Shown: piece after piece, positions 28,639 to 38,146 of the stretch
How the letters are laid out: every line of letters begins with the position of its first letter
Position numbering within the stretch: the first letter of the stretch is position 1
NCBI RefSeq assembly: GCF_900100365.1
Contig: NZ_FNKU01000001.1
Location: 2,418,001-2,482,000 of the forward strand
Direction of reading: 5' to 3'
Source of the DNA: Pseudomonas cannabina
Lineage (GTDB): Bacteria > Pseudomonadota > Gammaproteobacteria > Pseudomonadales > Pseudomonadaceae
Length of the DNA stretch: 64,000 bases
The notes under the pieces: generated by a model
The model's input: the letters and a program-made list of their open reading frames with translations, nothing else
What the model was told of the DNA's origin: nothing
Database searches by the model: none
Translations under genes and position numbers: made by a program

Positions 28639-31600
28639 ATGGCTGCTTCCACTTCCGTGCACTCCAACGCGCTCAATTTCATGAGTTGTCTGAAAAGCGG
28701 CGTCGACCCACGCACCGGGCTGTACAACGTATCAATCAGCATGCCCGATCTGCAGAGCAATGACCTGCGCGGGCCAGGGTTCCGACTCGACCTGTCCTAC
28801 AGTCAGCTCAATACGCTGGACAGCGGCTATGGCCTGGGCTGGAATCTGCAGGTATCGCAATACAACCCCGCCACTCAAATCCTGTCGCTCAGTACAGGCG
28901 AGACCTTCCGAGTTGACGGCACGGGCAGCAACGGTCTACTGACGATGACCGAGAAGAAAATTGACACCTTCCACTTCTACAAACAGGACGATACGTCTTA
29001 CCGGGTGGTGCACAAATCAGGTCTGGTGGAAATCCTCAAGCTGCACAGCAGCGGTAATAAAAAAATGGCCTGGGCGGTAAGGATCATCGCCCCGTCGGGA
29101 CACAGCATCGCGCTCGAGCACACGGTGTTCAACAGCAGCACATACAGGCTTGCTTCGATCACTGACGACCTGGGTCAGACGCTGTTGGCAATTGCACGCA
29201 GCAGCACATCCGTCGAGCTGAAACTGCACCCGTACGCGGGCACTGGCGGTACTCCACTGGCGCGCTTTTTGATGACCCTCACCGGCAGTGCAAAACACGT
29301 ATCGCGCATCACCCTGCCCACCGAGAACAATGCGTCGTGGCGCTTCGAATATGGCCTGGAGAACGGCAATCAATCATGTATCAAGCATGTAGAGACGCCC
29401 TCTGGAAGCAGCGAAGACATTTACTACCAGGATGAAGGCCATGCGTTTCCATCCAGCGCCAGTCGCCAACCCATACCCAGAGTGACAAGGCATGTCATTG
29501 ATCCCGGCCTCAATCAGCCAAAGGTCGATGTGCGATACACCTACAAGGACGGCCAGCAGCGCTCACGAAATTTTCTCGGTGCAGGGCTGCCCATCGCCTG
29601 GGAGGACAACGGCCTGGACAATCTTTACAAATATTTGCAGGACTACAGCTATGTCTGTACCGAAAGCCTGTGGGTCGACGACAAGGCCGTGCGCAGCATA
29701 GAACGGACCTTCAACCGCTTTCACTTGCAGACCCTTGAAGTCACCACCCAAAACAAAAACCAGCAAACGGTCACCACCGCCTACAACATTCTGCCGGGCG
29801 TGCATTACTCCAGGCAGCCCAACGATTGTCAGCTGCCCAGCGAAGTCACCACCCGTTGGCAACGGCTGGACGAGCCTGAGCGCACGCGCACAGAAACCGT
29901 CACCGATACCTATGACCGTTACGGCAATCTGCTGGTGCACACACGCGCCGACGGGATCGAAGAAGTCAGCAGTTGGTACCCGGCCGCCGGTGGCGACGGT
30001 TGCCCGGCCGATACGGAAGGGTTTGTATCCCGGCTGAAAGAAAAAGTGGTCAAACCCGCCCCATCGTCGCAGCTTGGGGCCCCTACCCTGGCCACACGTT
30101 ATCGCTACCGCACATTGCCTGCACTGACCGGTAGCGAGTTACCCGACTGGATCGTGCCGGAAATCGAAACACTGCTGCAGCTTGAAAGCAATGGCACCTC
30201 TGTGGAGTTGCAAAAGATCCTGCTGGAGTACATCAACCAGCCGGATACGCCTTTCCAGCATGGTCGAACCATGAAAAATACCGAGTCCCTGAATGGAAAG
30301 GACACCGTTACCGTCTACGAGTACAGAAATAGCGAAAGCAAACAACTGGAGGTCCCGGTACAACGTGTAGACATCACCACGATCGGCTTCGACAACACCC
30401 GCATAAGCAAGCAGCAACAGCAGTCGTTGTTGACCGGCCAGGTGCTGCTGACCCTGGAAGAAGGCGTGGAGATCCGCTATGTCTATGACGCGCTCAACCA
30501 AGTTACCAAGGAAACGATCGCACCGAATTCAAGTGCTGGCCATGAAGCCAGTCGCGAGTACGAGTACACCCTGTGTTCCGCTCCGGGGCAGCAGGCAGAG
30601 CAGGTGCTGGTCGACGCCCGCAAGGTCAAGACCCGCTCTGTCATGGACGGCCTGGGCAGGGCAATACTCGAGGAACGGGACCACATCGACAGCAATGATC
30701 TGCAAGCGATGCGCATGATCCATACAGCGCAATACAACGCCTGGAACAATGTGCAATACGAAACGGATTACGACTGGTTCGACAACCAGCAACTGTTCAC
30801 TACGCGAAACACCTACAGCTACGACGACTGGAACCGCCAATCTGTCATTACCTCGGATCACGGCGTGCAGACCCACCAGTACTACGCCCCCATCGGCAGT
30901 GCAGAACATAACGGTCCGGTTCAGAGGACGTGGTTGCAAAGCGGTGACGCAGACCCTCTGATCAGTGGTCGTAGCGAGACCTGGCTGAACATGTTCGGCA
31001 AACCGGACAGGATCAAGAGCCAGAACGCAGCAGGAGAAGATCAGGGCTCACAAACCTTTCTCTACGACGGAATGGGGCGCTGCACGCAGCAGACTGACGA
31101 GTCAGACGACACAACCCTGTTCAGCTATGACGCCTGGTCGCGCATGGTCAGAACACACTTGCCGGATAGCAGCGAGGCACATCGTGAATATGAACCGTTC
31201 AGCACCACCGAGCTGCCGATCAGCCTGAACGTGATTCGTCGGGACGGTATTACCAAAACCCTGACAGGCGAACAGAAGTTCGACGGGCTGGGGCGTCTGA
31301 CACGGACGCAGGCAGGGCAACGTGTCGAGCACTACGAGTACGAGGATGGTCAAATGCAGGTCAAAACCCGCACGACGGCCATGGGTGATGCCATCAGCTA
31401 CACCTACAAGCGGGAGCTCACCGACCAGATCGCCTCCAGTACTTCACCGGATGACGCTGCCCGTTTCGACTATGACAAGGTCAGTGCCCGCCTGGTCTCT
31501 GCCACCAATCAGCAGGGCAAGCGCGCTTACGCTTATGACGCGCATAACCAGTTGACCGAAGAGACCTGGGAAGATCTGCAAGGCCGTACCTGGCAGACCC

Positions 31601-33078
31601 TTCATCGGACATCCTTGCAGGGCCGTACGATGTATCGCACCGATGTCGAACAAAAAGAGGTCAAAAACACGGTTAAAGACGTAGTCAAGGGCCGGGTCAG
31701 AGGCGGCGTCAAAAACAGTGTCAAAGGCGTGGAAACGATTTACCGGTATGACACGTTCGGCCGACTCGAAAGTGCCGTTCAGGGCAACGTGGAAGTGACC
31801 ACCCGATATGACACACTGGGTCAGCCCTGCGAGATGACAACCCATGACATCGTCGCCGGGACCCGCCTGGTAAACCGTATGGAATATGACGACCAAGGGC
31901 AGGAAGTGCTCAGGACGCAGATTGCCGGCAATCACCCTGTACGTACGCTGGAACAGCAATGGCAACCCGACGGGCTCATGCGAAGCCGCCACTTGCGGGA
32001 AACGGGCAACACGCTAATGCTGGAAGAGTTCAGGTATGACACCCGAGCCCGGCTGACCGGCATCACCTATTCAGGCAGTAAGTTGCCAGTGCACGCTTCC
32101 GACAAGGCGATGCTCAGCCAGACGTTCACCTTCGACGAGCTGGACAACATGACCCTGAGCTATACCAAATTTGCCGACGGCAACACTGAAACAGCTACTT
32201 TCCGCTATGGCAAAGAGGGTGACCCCGACTCCGAGGACCGATGCCAGTTACTGGGCATCACCTACAGGCCTCCACGGGGCACGCCGGACCCGACGTTCAG
32301 CTATGACGCCAACGGCAATCAGTCCGCTGACGAGCATGGCAACCAGTTGTACTACGACAGTCAAAGCCGCCTTTTACGGGTGGAAAAACCGACAGGTGAG
32401 ACGATCAACGCATACGCTTACGACAGCCATGATCATCTGGCCACCACCCGCAACGGAAGTGACAGCGAAATACTGCGCTTTTATCAGGGCCAGCAGTTGA
32501 GCAGCACGGTGCAGGACGACCGACGGACTCAATTTCTGCACATTGACGAGCAACCCGTAGGCCAGCAGACCATCGGAGAACCTGCCGAAACCCTGCTGTT
32601 GCTGACGGATGCGAACCGGAGCGTTCTCGCTGAGTTCCAGCAGAACACATTGCGAGCAGCTGTCTACAGCGCCTACGGAGAACGCCACAGCGACGAAGCG
32701 TTGCTCAGCGTTGCCGGGTTCAACGGCGAGGTATGCGAAAAAGACACGGGCTGGTATCTGCTGGGTAACGGCTACAGAGCCTACAACCCGGGCATGATGC
32801 GTTTTCACAGCCCCGATTCCTTGAGCCCCTTTGGCGCAGGCGGGGTCAACCCCTATACCTATTGCCTGGGCAATCCAATTGCCTGGCGCGACCCCACCGG
32901 TCATGACGCCAGCTCCCAGAGCGGCAGGCTGCGACGGCCCGATGAGGATGCGATACCTGCAGAGATGCAGGGGGGCATTGGATTAATGACCTGGGTCATG
33001 CTCGCGGTTGGCGTGGTGTTCACGGCAGCGGGTGCCTACGCGACCTATGCATCGTTTGGATTGGCCGCGCCCGCTTAG
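28639..33078 (+). CDS. RHS-repeat protein, truncated at an in-frame TAG (RHS2)
   Basis: A 1479-aa paralogue of RHS1 in opposite orientation: MAASTSVHSNALNFMSCLKS, then GVDPRTGLYNVSISMPD at the start, YD repeats throughout and the core end RFHSPDSLSPFGAGGVNPYT and WRDPTGH near residue 1422. After the core only 56 residues of tip remain, with a hydrophobic stretch (LMTWVMLAVGVVFTAAGAYA), before TAG at 33076. The same frame continues open for 54 more codons to 33240, then is broken by a MITE. The tip is thus lost unless TAG is suppressed. An internal run of six four-residue repeats lies at 31660-31731. GAGG precedes the ATG. Confidence 0.88.
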   Translation: MAASTSVHSNALNFMSCLKSGVDPRTGLYNVSISMPDLQSNDLRGPGFRLDLSYSQLNTLDSGYGLGWNLQVSQYNPATQILSLSTGETFRVDGTGSNGLLTMTEKKIDTFHFYKQDDTSYRVVHKSGLVEILKLHSSGNKKMAWAVRIIAPSGHSIALEHTVFNSSTYRLASITDDLGQTLLAIARSSTSVELKLHPYAGTGGTPLARFLMTLTGSAKHVSRITLPTENNASWRFEYGLENGNQSCIKHVETPSGSSEDIYYQDEGHAFPSSASRQPIPRVTRHVIDPGLNQPKVDVRYTYKDGQQRSRNFLGAGLPIAWEDNGLDNLYKYLQDYSYVCTESLWVDDKAVRSIERTFNRFHLQTLEVTTQNKNQQTVTTAYNILPGVHYSRQPNDCQLPSEVTTRWQRLDEPERTRTETVTDTYDRYGNLLVHTRADGIEEVSSWYPAAGGDGCPADTEGFVSRLKEKVVKPAPSSQLGAPTLATRYRYRTLPALTGSELPDWIVPEIETLLQLESNGTSVELQKILLEYINQPDTPFQHGRTMKNTESLNGKDTVTVYEYRNSESKQLEVPVQRVDITTIGFDNTRISKQQQQSLLTGQVLLTLEEGVEIRYVYDALNQVTKETIAPNSSAGHEASREYEYTLCSAPGQQAEQVLVDARKVKTRSVMDGLGRAILEERDHIDSNDLQAMRMIHTAQYNAWNNVQYETDYDWFDNQQLFTTRNTYSYDDWNRQSVITSDHGVQTHQYYAPIGSAEHNGPVQRTWLQSGDADPLISGRSETWLNMFGKPDRIKSQNAAGEDQGSQTFLYDGMGRCTQQTDESDDTTLFSYDAWSRMVRTHLPDSSEAHREYEPFSTTELPISLNVIRRDGITKTLTGEQKFDGLGRLTRTQAGQRVEHYEYEDGQMQVKTRTTAMGDAISYTYKRELTDQIASSTSPDDAARFDYDKVSARLVSATNQQGKRAYAYDAHNQLTEETWEDLQGRTWQTLHRTSLQGRTMYRTDVEQKEVKNTVKDVVKGRVRGGVKNSVKGVETIYRYDTFGRLESAVQGNVEVTTRYDTLGQPCEMTTHDIVAGTRLVNRMEYDDQGQEVLRTQIAGNHPVRTLEQQWQPDGLMRSRHLRETGNTLMLEEFRYDTRARLTGITYSGSKLPVHASDKAMLSQTFTFDELDNMTLSYTKFADGNTETATFRYGKEGDPDSEDRCQLLGITYRPPRGTPDPTFSYDANGNQSADEHGNQLYYDSQSRLLRVEKPTGETINAYAYDSHDHLATTRNGSDSEILRFYQGQQLSSTVQDDRRTQFLHIDEQPVGQQTIGEPAETLLLLTDANRSVLAEFQQNTLRAAVYSAYGERHSDEALLSVAGFNGEVCEKDTGWYLLGNGYRAYNPGMMRFHSPDSLSPFGAGGVNPYTYCLGNPIAWRDPTGHDASSQSGRLRRPDEDAIPAEMQGGIGLMTWVMLAVGVVFTAAGAYATYASFGLAAPA
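31660..31731 (+). repeat. Coding repeat, six 12-base units (VKNT type) in RHS2
   Basis: Six tandem 12-base units encode VKNT VKDV VKGR VRGG and VKNS VKGV inside the RHS shell region. RHS1 lacks the insertion at the equivalent place (before RYDNFGRL). It adds about 24 basic residues without breaking the frame. Confidence 0.75.
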
Positions 33079-33778
33079 GTTCCTGTAACGGTCCTGGGTA
33101 TCACGATGACCTCACAGGCGGCGGCCTACGTCGCAACGGGGGTGTTGGCGGCAGGGACCGTTCTGGGTGCTGCCTCAACGGCTTCCACTGCTTATGGTGC
33201 GGTGAAAGGAGACGACACAGCCCTTCGGGTAGGGGAATACCTAGGGAGGCGCTGATTTATTCGATTTTTCGTCCCTGCAACGCTCTGGAGGCCTTGATTT
33301 ATCTGGGGGCAACAGCTGGGTTTTAGAATAAATCAGCGTCTCCCTAGGCTATGCCGCGATACCTGTGGACATCGCTGGGGGTTTATTGAGAAGTGCGGTT
33401 AAAAGCGCGATCAAGGCTGCGACCAAGGCGTTAGACCAAGGAAACAAGATAATGAGGAGCTCATCACTCAGGGCACTTGACGGTTTGCAGGCCGCGCCTG
33501 GAACAGCTACGCGACGTGGGTCTGCTCCAGCGAATTTGGCCGTACCCGGATTGGTTGGGGATGGGGGGATTCCAAGAGCGTCCATCTCAAGGCCTGCGCC
33601 ACCTCCACCGAACCCGCGGCCACCGACAGGGCCTAACGCCAGGATCAACCAGCAATCGACAACTAATACAGCATCATCCAGCGGCCCTTCATCGCTTCTA
33701 AAGCGGACGGCTTTTTTTGAACGGGTTCCCGGCTTAGGGCGAAACGTATTCAAGGTTACATACAATACTCGCATGTAA
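33079..33778 (+). pseudogene. Displaced C-terminal tip of RHS2, interrupted by a MITE
   Basis: Codons 33079-33240 continue the RHS2 frame after its TAG (PVTVLGITMTSQAAAYVATG, then VLAAGTVLGAAS and ALRVGEYL). Removing the 103-base insertion 33241-33343 joins them in frame to 33344-33778 (GYAAIPVDIAGGLLRSAVKS and so on to VFKVTYNTRM). The restored tip is about 255 residues: hydrophobic helices, a helical stretch, a proline-rich linker (RPAPPPPNPRPPTGP) and a basic end. A GTG at 33365 or later could start a separate 137-aa product, but I see no good ribosome site. The toxin type is not recognised. Confidence 0.82.
33241..33347. mobile_element. MITE-like non-autonomous insertion with CTAG target duplication
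   Basis: A short element without coding capacity. Its ends are 22-base inverted repeats with one mismatch (CTAGGGAGGCGCTGATTTAT then TC at the left; the right end at 33326-33347 reads GAATAAATCAGCGTCTCCC then TAG). CTAG at 33241-33244 and 33344-33347 fits the 4-base YTAR duplication of IS5-group elements. Excision leaving one CTAG restores the RHS2 reading frame across the site, which supports insertion into a formerly intact gene. Confidence 0.85.
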
Positions 33779-34133
33779 TAAAGCTGAACTTCCCGCCGCC
33801 GAAAAAAACTCGTGGCTGTCGGCGGCATTTCAGTCATCGCCTCTAATTCTATACCGTTACATTTGCCCGTTCGGATTCTCTGCCCGAACAAACAAGCACA
33901 GGCCCATGAAAGACCCGGAACAACATAAAACTCAAGATTTTAAATGTATGACACTAATTTAGGAAATATCCTACACCTCCCGCCGTTAACCAAAGCCCTT
34001 CAGAGACTCCGCAACCAGCATACCTCCTGTAGACTCCCGCCCCGTCATGACGCACAACACAAACTGTCTACCAAGACACCATAAATAGTTACATTTTTAA
34101 CCCTGCAACTTTAATTCCTATAAGGTTTTAATC
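33779..34133. other. Intergenic region upstream of the fimbrial operon
   Basis: No gene. A hairpin GCCGCCGA/TCGGCGGC lies near 33797-33829 and could end RHS2 transcription. The region then becomes AT-rich (about 33920-33970 and 34080-34130), unlike its surroundings, and probably carries the fimbrial promoter. I cannot place -35/-10 boxes with confidence. Confidence 0.5.
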
Positions 34134-34694
34134 GTGAACAAAATGCTATCCGTACTGGGCTTTGCTCTGGCGACTACACTGACCGGCACTGTCGCATTCG
34201 CCAACCCCGGCCCCGGCACCATCCGTTTCGAAGGCAAGATCACCGCCACCACCTGCCCTATCGAAGTGGTCAATCCAGGCGATGGCTCCATCGGCAACCT
34301 GGTGAACATGGGCTCTATCGAGGCCAGCCGCTTTACCGGCGCCGATCAGGAACTCTCTGGCAAGAGCTTTGCCCTGCGCGTCAATGACGACGGCAGCTGC
34401 GGCCTGACGGCTGGCGGCCCGAATGCGGCCAAAGTCACCTTCATCGGTGACGCGGACAGCAGCGGCGACTACTTCGGCGTCACCCCTACAGTCGACGGGG
34501 CAAAGGGCGTTGCGATTGTCATCAAGGACCAGACCGGGGCCTCCATCAAACCAGGCGACTCGTCGGCGCCCTATACACTGGTCGAAGGTGGTGTCACCGA
34601 CATGGTGTTCAACGCCTACTACCGTTCGACACTGCCTACCGTTCAAGCCGGTGCCGCTTCGGCAGATGTACAGTTTGTTGTCGCGATCAACTGA
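34134..34694 (+). CDS. Fimbrial major subunit
   Basis: A 186-aa type 1-like pilin. Signal peptide up to AFA before NPGPG, then a pilin domain with the first Cys in ITATTCPIEVV and the second in DDGSCGLTAG, and the C-terminal beta strand ADVQFVVAIN used for donor-strand exchange. The GTG start at 34134 has AAGG 8 bases upstream. First gene of a four-gene chaperone-usher operon (subunit, chaperone, usher, adhesin). Confidence 0.9.
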   Translation: MNKMLSVLGFALATTLTGTVAFANPGPGTIRFEGKITATTCPIEVVNPGDGSIGNLVNMGSIEASRFTGADQELSGKSFALRVNDDGSCGLTAGGPNAAKVTFIGDADSSGDYFGVTPTVDGAKGVAIVIKDQTGASIKPGDSSAPYTLVEGGVTDMVFNAYYRSTLPTVQAGAASADVQFVVAIN

Positions 34695-34757
34695 TACATC
34701 GACCCATTCGCTCACCGTGTAAGGATCAATAGTCTTTTCACGTGAAGCATCTTCAAT

Positions 34758-34786
34758 ACGTTCAGGTCCGTTTCGGGTCTGAACGT
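34758..34786 (+). promoter_or_regulatory. Hairpin between fimbrial subunit and chaperone genes
   Basis: ACGTTCAG/CTGAACGT stem of 8 pairs, extended inward by two wobble and two GC pairs around a GTTTC loop. There is no T run. It lies just before the chaperone ribosome site (AAGGTAAC) and may stabilise the subunit mRNA or reduce read-through so that pilin is made in excess. Confidence 0.5.
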
Positions 34787-34801
34787 ACAAGGTAACTTTC
34801 C

Positions 34802-35548
34802 ATGATTTGCCAACAGGCTTTTAAAAGACCTGCCCTCGCGGGGTGCATGATGTTATTCATGTGCGCAGCTTATATACCAGCCAGCCAGGCTGCGCTGACC
34901 GTCAACGCAACTCGCATCGTGTTCGACGGCGACAAGCGCAGTGCATCGGTGGTCATATCCAATCCAAGTGATCGACCGTTCGCAGTACAGACCTGGGTAA
35001 ACACGGAGGCAGATGACACTGTCACCGTCGTTCCATTCGCACCTTCGCCGCCACTTTTCCGCCTTAATCCGGGCAAGGAACAACAGGTACAGATCAATGG
35101 CCTGCCCCACGACCTGCCCTCTGATCGTGAGTCATTGTTCTACTTTAACGTGCAGGAAATACCTCAAGCCGACTCTTCGCAAGGCAATGTACTGAATATT
35201 GCCCTGCGTACCCGTATCAAACTGTTTTATCGCCCGGTTCTGCTGACTGACAACCCCATTGCCCGCCTCAAGGACCTGCAATGGTCGGTCCGGCAGATTG
35301 CCGGCAAGGCAGAGCTGACCGCCATGAATCCGACGCCCTTTCTTGTGTCGTTCATTCGCCTCGACGTCTCCGGCGGTGGCAGGACTGAAAAGGTCAGTGA
35401 AGTCGCCATGCTTGGCCCGTTCAGCTCTCGCCATTACAAGCTCAACGAAACGAAAGCGGTACCGGGCCTGCAGGTGGTGTTTGCCGCGATCAACGATTAC
35501 GGCGGCTACAGCCAGCCGCTGACAGCTACGGCCACGCTGACTGACTGA
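34802..35548 (+). CDS. Periplasmic fimbrial chaperone (PapD/FimC type)
   Basis: A 248-aa chaperone with signal peptide ending ASQA, the Ig-like first domain (TRIVFDGDKRSASVVISNPS, FRLNPGKEQQVQ, ESLFYFNVQEIP) and second domain (IKLFYRPVLL, NPTPFLVSF). The conserved Arg of TRIVF and Lys of IKLFYRP that hold the pilin C-terminus are present. It delivers subunits to the usher encoded next. Confidence 0.93.
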   Translation: MICQQAFKRPALAGCMMLFMCAAYIPASQAALTVNATRIVFDGDKRSASVVISNPSDRPFAVQTWVNTEADDTVTVVPFAPSPPLFRLNPGKEQQVQINGLPHDLPSDRESLFYFNVQEIPQADSSQGNVLNIALRTRIKLFYRPVLLTDNPIARLKDLQWSVRQIAGKAELTAMNPTPFLVSFIRLDVSGGGRTEKVSEVAMLGPFSSRHYKLNETKAVPGLQVVFAAINDYGGYSQPLTATATLTD

Positions 35549-35585
35549 AACAGCGCTGGCACGCTTCATCCCCAGGACATTGAAC

Positions 35586-38099
35586 ATGACCCTATTACCC
35601 GATTCCGGGTTCATACCGGTGCGCCTGCGTTTTATGCAGGTGCTGATTGTGTGCGGCAGCGTGACCGTTCCGCTGGAACTGACCAAGGCGGCAACCCCTG
35701 TCAATTTCCAGTCCGGCTTCCTGCGTCAGGGCCAGGACTATGACAGTGCGGCCGCGGCCAGCGTGCTGAACCAGTTGTCAGTTGTCGAGAGCCTCGGGCC
35801 AGGCGACCATTGGGTAGAAATCCACGTTAATATGCGCTATTTCGGCCAACGGCAGATCCGTTTCGATGCCGACCCGCAAGGCAACGGCCTCCTGCCCTGC
35901 CTGTCGCCGGAATTGCTGGAGCAGATCGGCGTACGTCTCGACAGTCTGGCCGACCCGGCCTTGTTGCAAGTAGCCTGTGTCGCGCTGGGGCATTTGATTC
36001 CGGACGCCAGGGTCGTACTCGACGGCGGCAGACTGCAACTGTCGATCTCGATACCGCAGATCGCCATGCGCCGCGATGCCAACGGGCGAGTGGACCCGGC
36101 GCTTTGGGATTACGGCATCAACGCCGCCTTCATCAATTACCAGACCTCGGCGCAACAGACGACCCACAGGGAGACAGGCACCAGCAGCAGCGCAGACCTG
36201 TACCTCAACACCGGTATCAACCTGGGATCATGGCGATTGCGCAGCAATCAAAGCGTGCGTCAGGATGCACAGGGACATCGCGAGTGGACCAGAGCCTACG
36301 CTTATGCACAGCGCGACCTGCCCGGCACGCACGCTAACCTGACCCTGGGTGAAACCTACACCGGCGGCGATGTATTCCGGAGCGTGCCGATCAAGGGCGG
36401 GTTGATCAAAACCGATCAGGAGATGCTCCCCGATTCCCTGCAGGGTTACGCACCGGTGATTCGTGGCGTGGCGCAAAGCAGGGCCAAACTGGAAGTGCTG
36501 CAGAACGGATACCCGATCTACTCCACGTATGTCAGTGCCGGCCCCTATGAAATAGATGACCTGAACACAGCGGGCAGCGGCGAACTGGAGATCGTGCTGA
36601 CCGAGGCCGATGGTCAGGTCCGGCGCTTTACCCAACCCTACTCGACCATCAGCAACCTGTTGCGCGAAGGCGTCTGGAAATACAGCGCAGCCCTGGGCCG
36701 CTTCAACGGTGCCTACGCCACCGAGCATCCCTGGCTGTGGCAAGGCACGCTGGCCGTTGGAACAGGCTGGAACTCGACCCTTTATGGCGGACTGATGACC
36801 AGCGACTTCTACCACGCCGCTGCACTGGGCGTGTCAAGGGACATGGGCCTGCTGGGGGCGATGGCGTTCGATGTGACCCGGTCACGCGCCAGTATCGATC
36901 AAACAGGTCGGTCCAGCGTGCAGGGCATGAGTTACGCCATCAAGTATGGCAAGGCGTTCACTACCCATACCAGTCTGCGCTTCGCAGGTTATCGCTACTC
37001 CACCGAAGGCTATCGGGATTTCGACGAAGCCGTCAGTCAGCGCAGCAACGACGCTACGTTCACAGGCAGCCGCCGAAGCCGTCTGGAAGCTTCGGTTCAT
37101 CAGAGAATCGGCGCACGTAGCAGCGTGGGCCTGACGCTGTCGCAACAGGATTACTGGGGCAGCGATATCGAGCAGCGCCAATTTCAATTCAACTTCAACA
37201 CCCATCGTGCCGGGATCACCTACAACTTCTATGCCTCACAGTCACTGAGCGTAGCCAGTAGCCGCGGCAACGACCGGCAGTTTGGCCTGAGCATCTCGAT
37301 GCCCCTCGACACCGGCCATTCTAGCAATGCCACACTCGACCTGCAGAGCAGCGCCAATCGCCACAGTCAACGGGGCAGCCTGAGCGGCAGCCTCTATGAA
37401 AACCGCGTCAATTATCACGTCAGTCTGAGCAACGATGACGGCAAACAGCAAAGTGCAGGCTTCGCGGCAGGCTATCAGGCGCCCTTCGCCAGCCTCGGCG
37501 CCGGCGTGACCCAGGGCAATGATTATCGAAGTGCATCAGTCAACGTCAGTGGCGCCTTGTTGCTGCATGAGGACGGCATCGAGTTCGGCCCGAATCTGGG
37601 CGACACCATCGCCCTGATCGAAGTACCCGATACACCCGGCGTTGGCATACAGAACGCTACCGGTGTCAGGACCAATAGTCGCGGCTACGCATTGATGCCC
37701 TATCTGCGCCCCTACCGCTATAACCCGATCACCTTGCAAACCGACCGACTGGGGCCCGAGGTGGAAATCGATAACGCCAGTACTCAAGTGGTACCTGCCA
37801 GGGGGGCCCTGATCAAGACCACCTTCGCTGCGCGCAAGGTGACACGCCTGGTCATCAATGCAACCACTGACAGTGGCAAGCCGCTGCCATTCGGCGCCCA
37901 GGTCAGCGATGCGCAGGGCAACATCCTGGGCATCGCAGGGCAAGGCGGGCAGATTTTGCTGTCTACCGGCATGCAGGCCCAAACCCTCGATGTCCGCTGG
38001 GGAGAGAAAAGCGACCCTCAGTGTCGTCTGCACATAGACCCCGCCGGCATGCCTCTGGCCAAGGGCTACCGAATGCAAGACATGACGTGTACCCAGTGA
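35586..38099 (+). CDS. Outer-membrane fimbrial usher
   Basis: An 837-aa usher. After the signal sequence the N-terminal subunit-binding domain starts VNFQSGFLRQGQ and contains two paired Cys residues. The 24-strand barrel follows with typical TYTGGDVFRSVPIKGGL-type and GSGELEIVLTEADGQ regions and a plug, and the C-terminal domains carry the last Cys pair (PQCRLHI, DMTCTQ). It assembles and secretes the pilus. I chose the ATG at 35586 (AGGA upstream) over a TTG two codons earlier. Confidence 0.93.
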   Translation: MTLLPDSGFIPVRLRFMQVLIVCGSVTVPLELTKAATPVNFQSGFLRQGQDYDSAAAASVLNQLSVVESLGPGDHWVEIHVNMRYFGQRQIRFDADPQGNGLLPCLSPELLEQIGVRLDSLADPALLQVACVALGHLIPDARVVLDGGRLQLSISIPQIAMRRDANGRVDPALWDYGINAAFINYQTSAQQTTHRETGTSSSADLYLNTGINLGSWRLRSNQSVRQDAQGHREWTRAYAYAQRDLPGTHANLTLGETYTGGDVFRSVPIKGGLIKTDQEMLPDSLQGYAPVIRGVAQSRAKLEVLQNGYPIYSTYVSAGPYEIDDLNTAGSGELEIVLTEADGQVRRFTQPYSTISNLLREGVWKYSAALGRFNGAYATEHPWLWQGTLAVGTGWNSTLYGGLMTSDFYHAAALGVSRDMGLLGAMAFDVTRSRASIDQTGRSSVQGMSYAIKYGKAFTTHTSLRFAGYRYSTEGYRDFDEAVSQRSNDATFTGSRRSRLEASVHQRIGARSSVGLTLSQQDYWGSDIEQRQFQFNFNTHRAGITYNFYASQSLSVASSRGNDRQFGLSISMPLDTGHSSNATLDLQSSANRHSQRGSLSGSLYENRVNYHVSLSNDDGKQQSAGFAAGYQAPFASLGAGVTQGNDYRSASVNVSGALLLHEDGIEFGPNLGDTIALIEVPDTPGVGIQNATGVRTNSRGYALMPYLRPYRYNPITLQTDRLGPEVEIDNASTQVVPARGALIKTTFAARKVTRLVINATTDSGKPLPFGAQVSDAQGNILGIAGQGGQILLSTGMQAQTLDVRWGEKSDPQCRLHIDPAGMPLAKGYRMQDMTCTQ

Positions 38100-38146
38100 C
38101 ATCAGATCTGAGCCATCCGCGACATTGTTATTTCAGGAATCACCCC

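Noticed and set aside
13342..33778. Complete Tc insecticidal toxin (TcA/TcB/TcC) locus
   Set aside because: RHS proteins resemble the TcC shell class, but there is no TcA pore protein or SpvB-type TcB N-terminus in the window.
13342..33778. Type VI secretion link (VgrG/PAAR) for the RHS proteins
   Set aside because: No PAAR motif at the RHS N-termini and no VgrG or EagR gene nearby.
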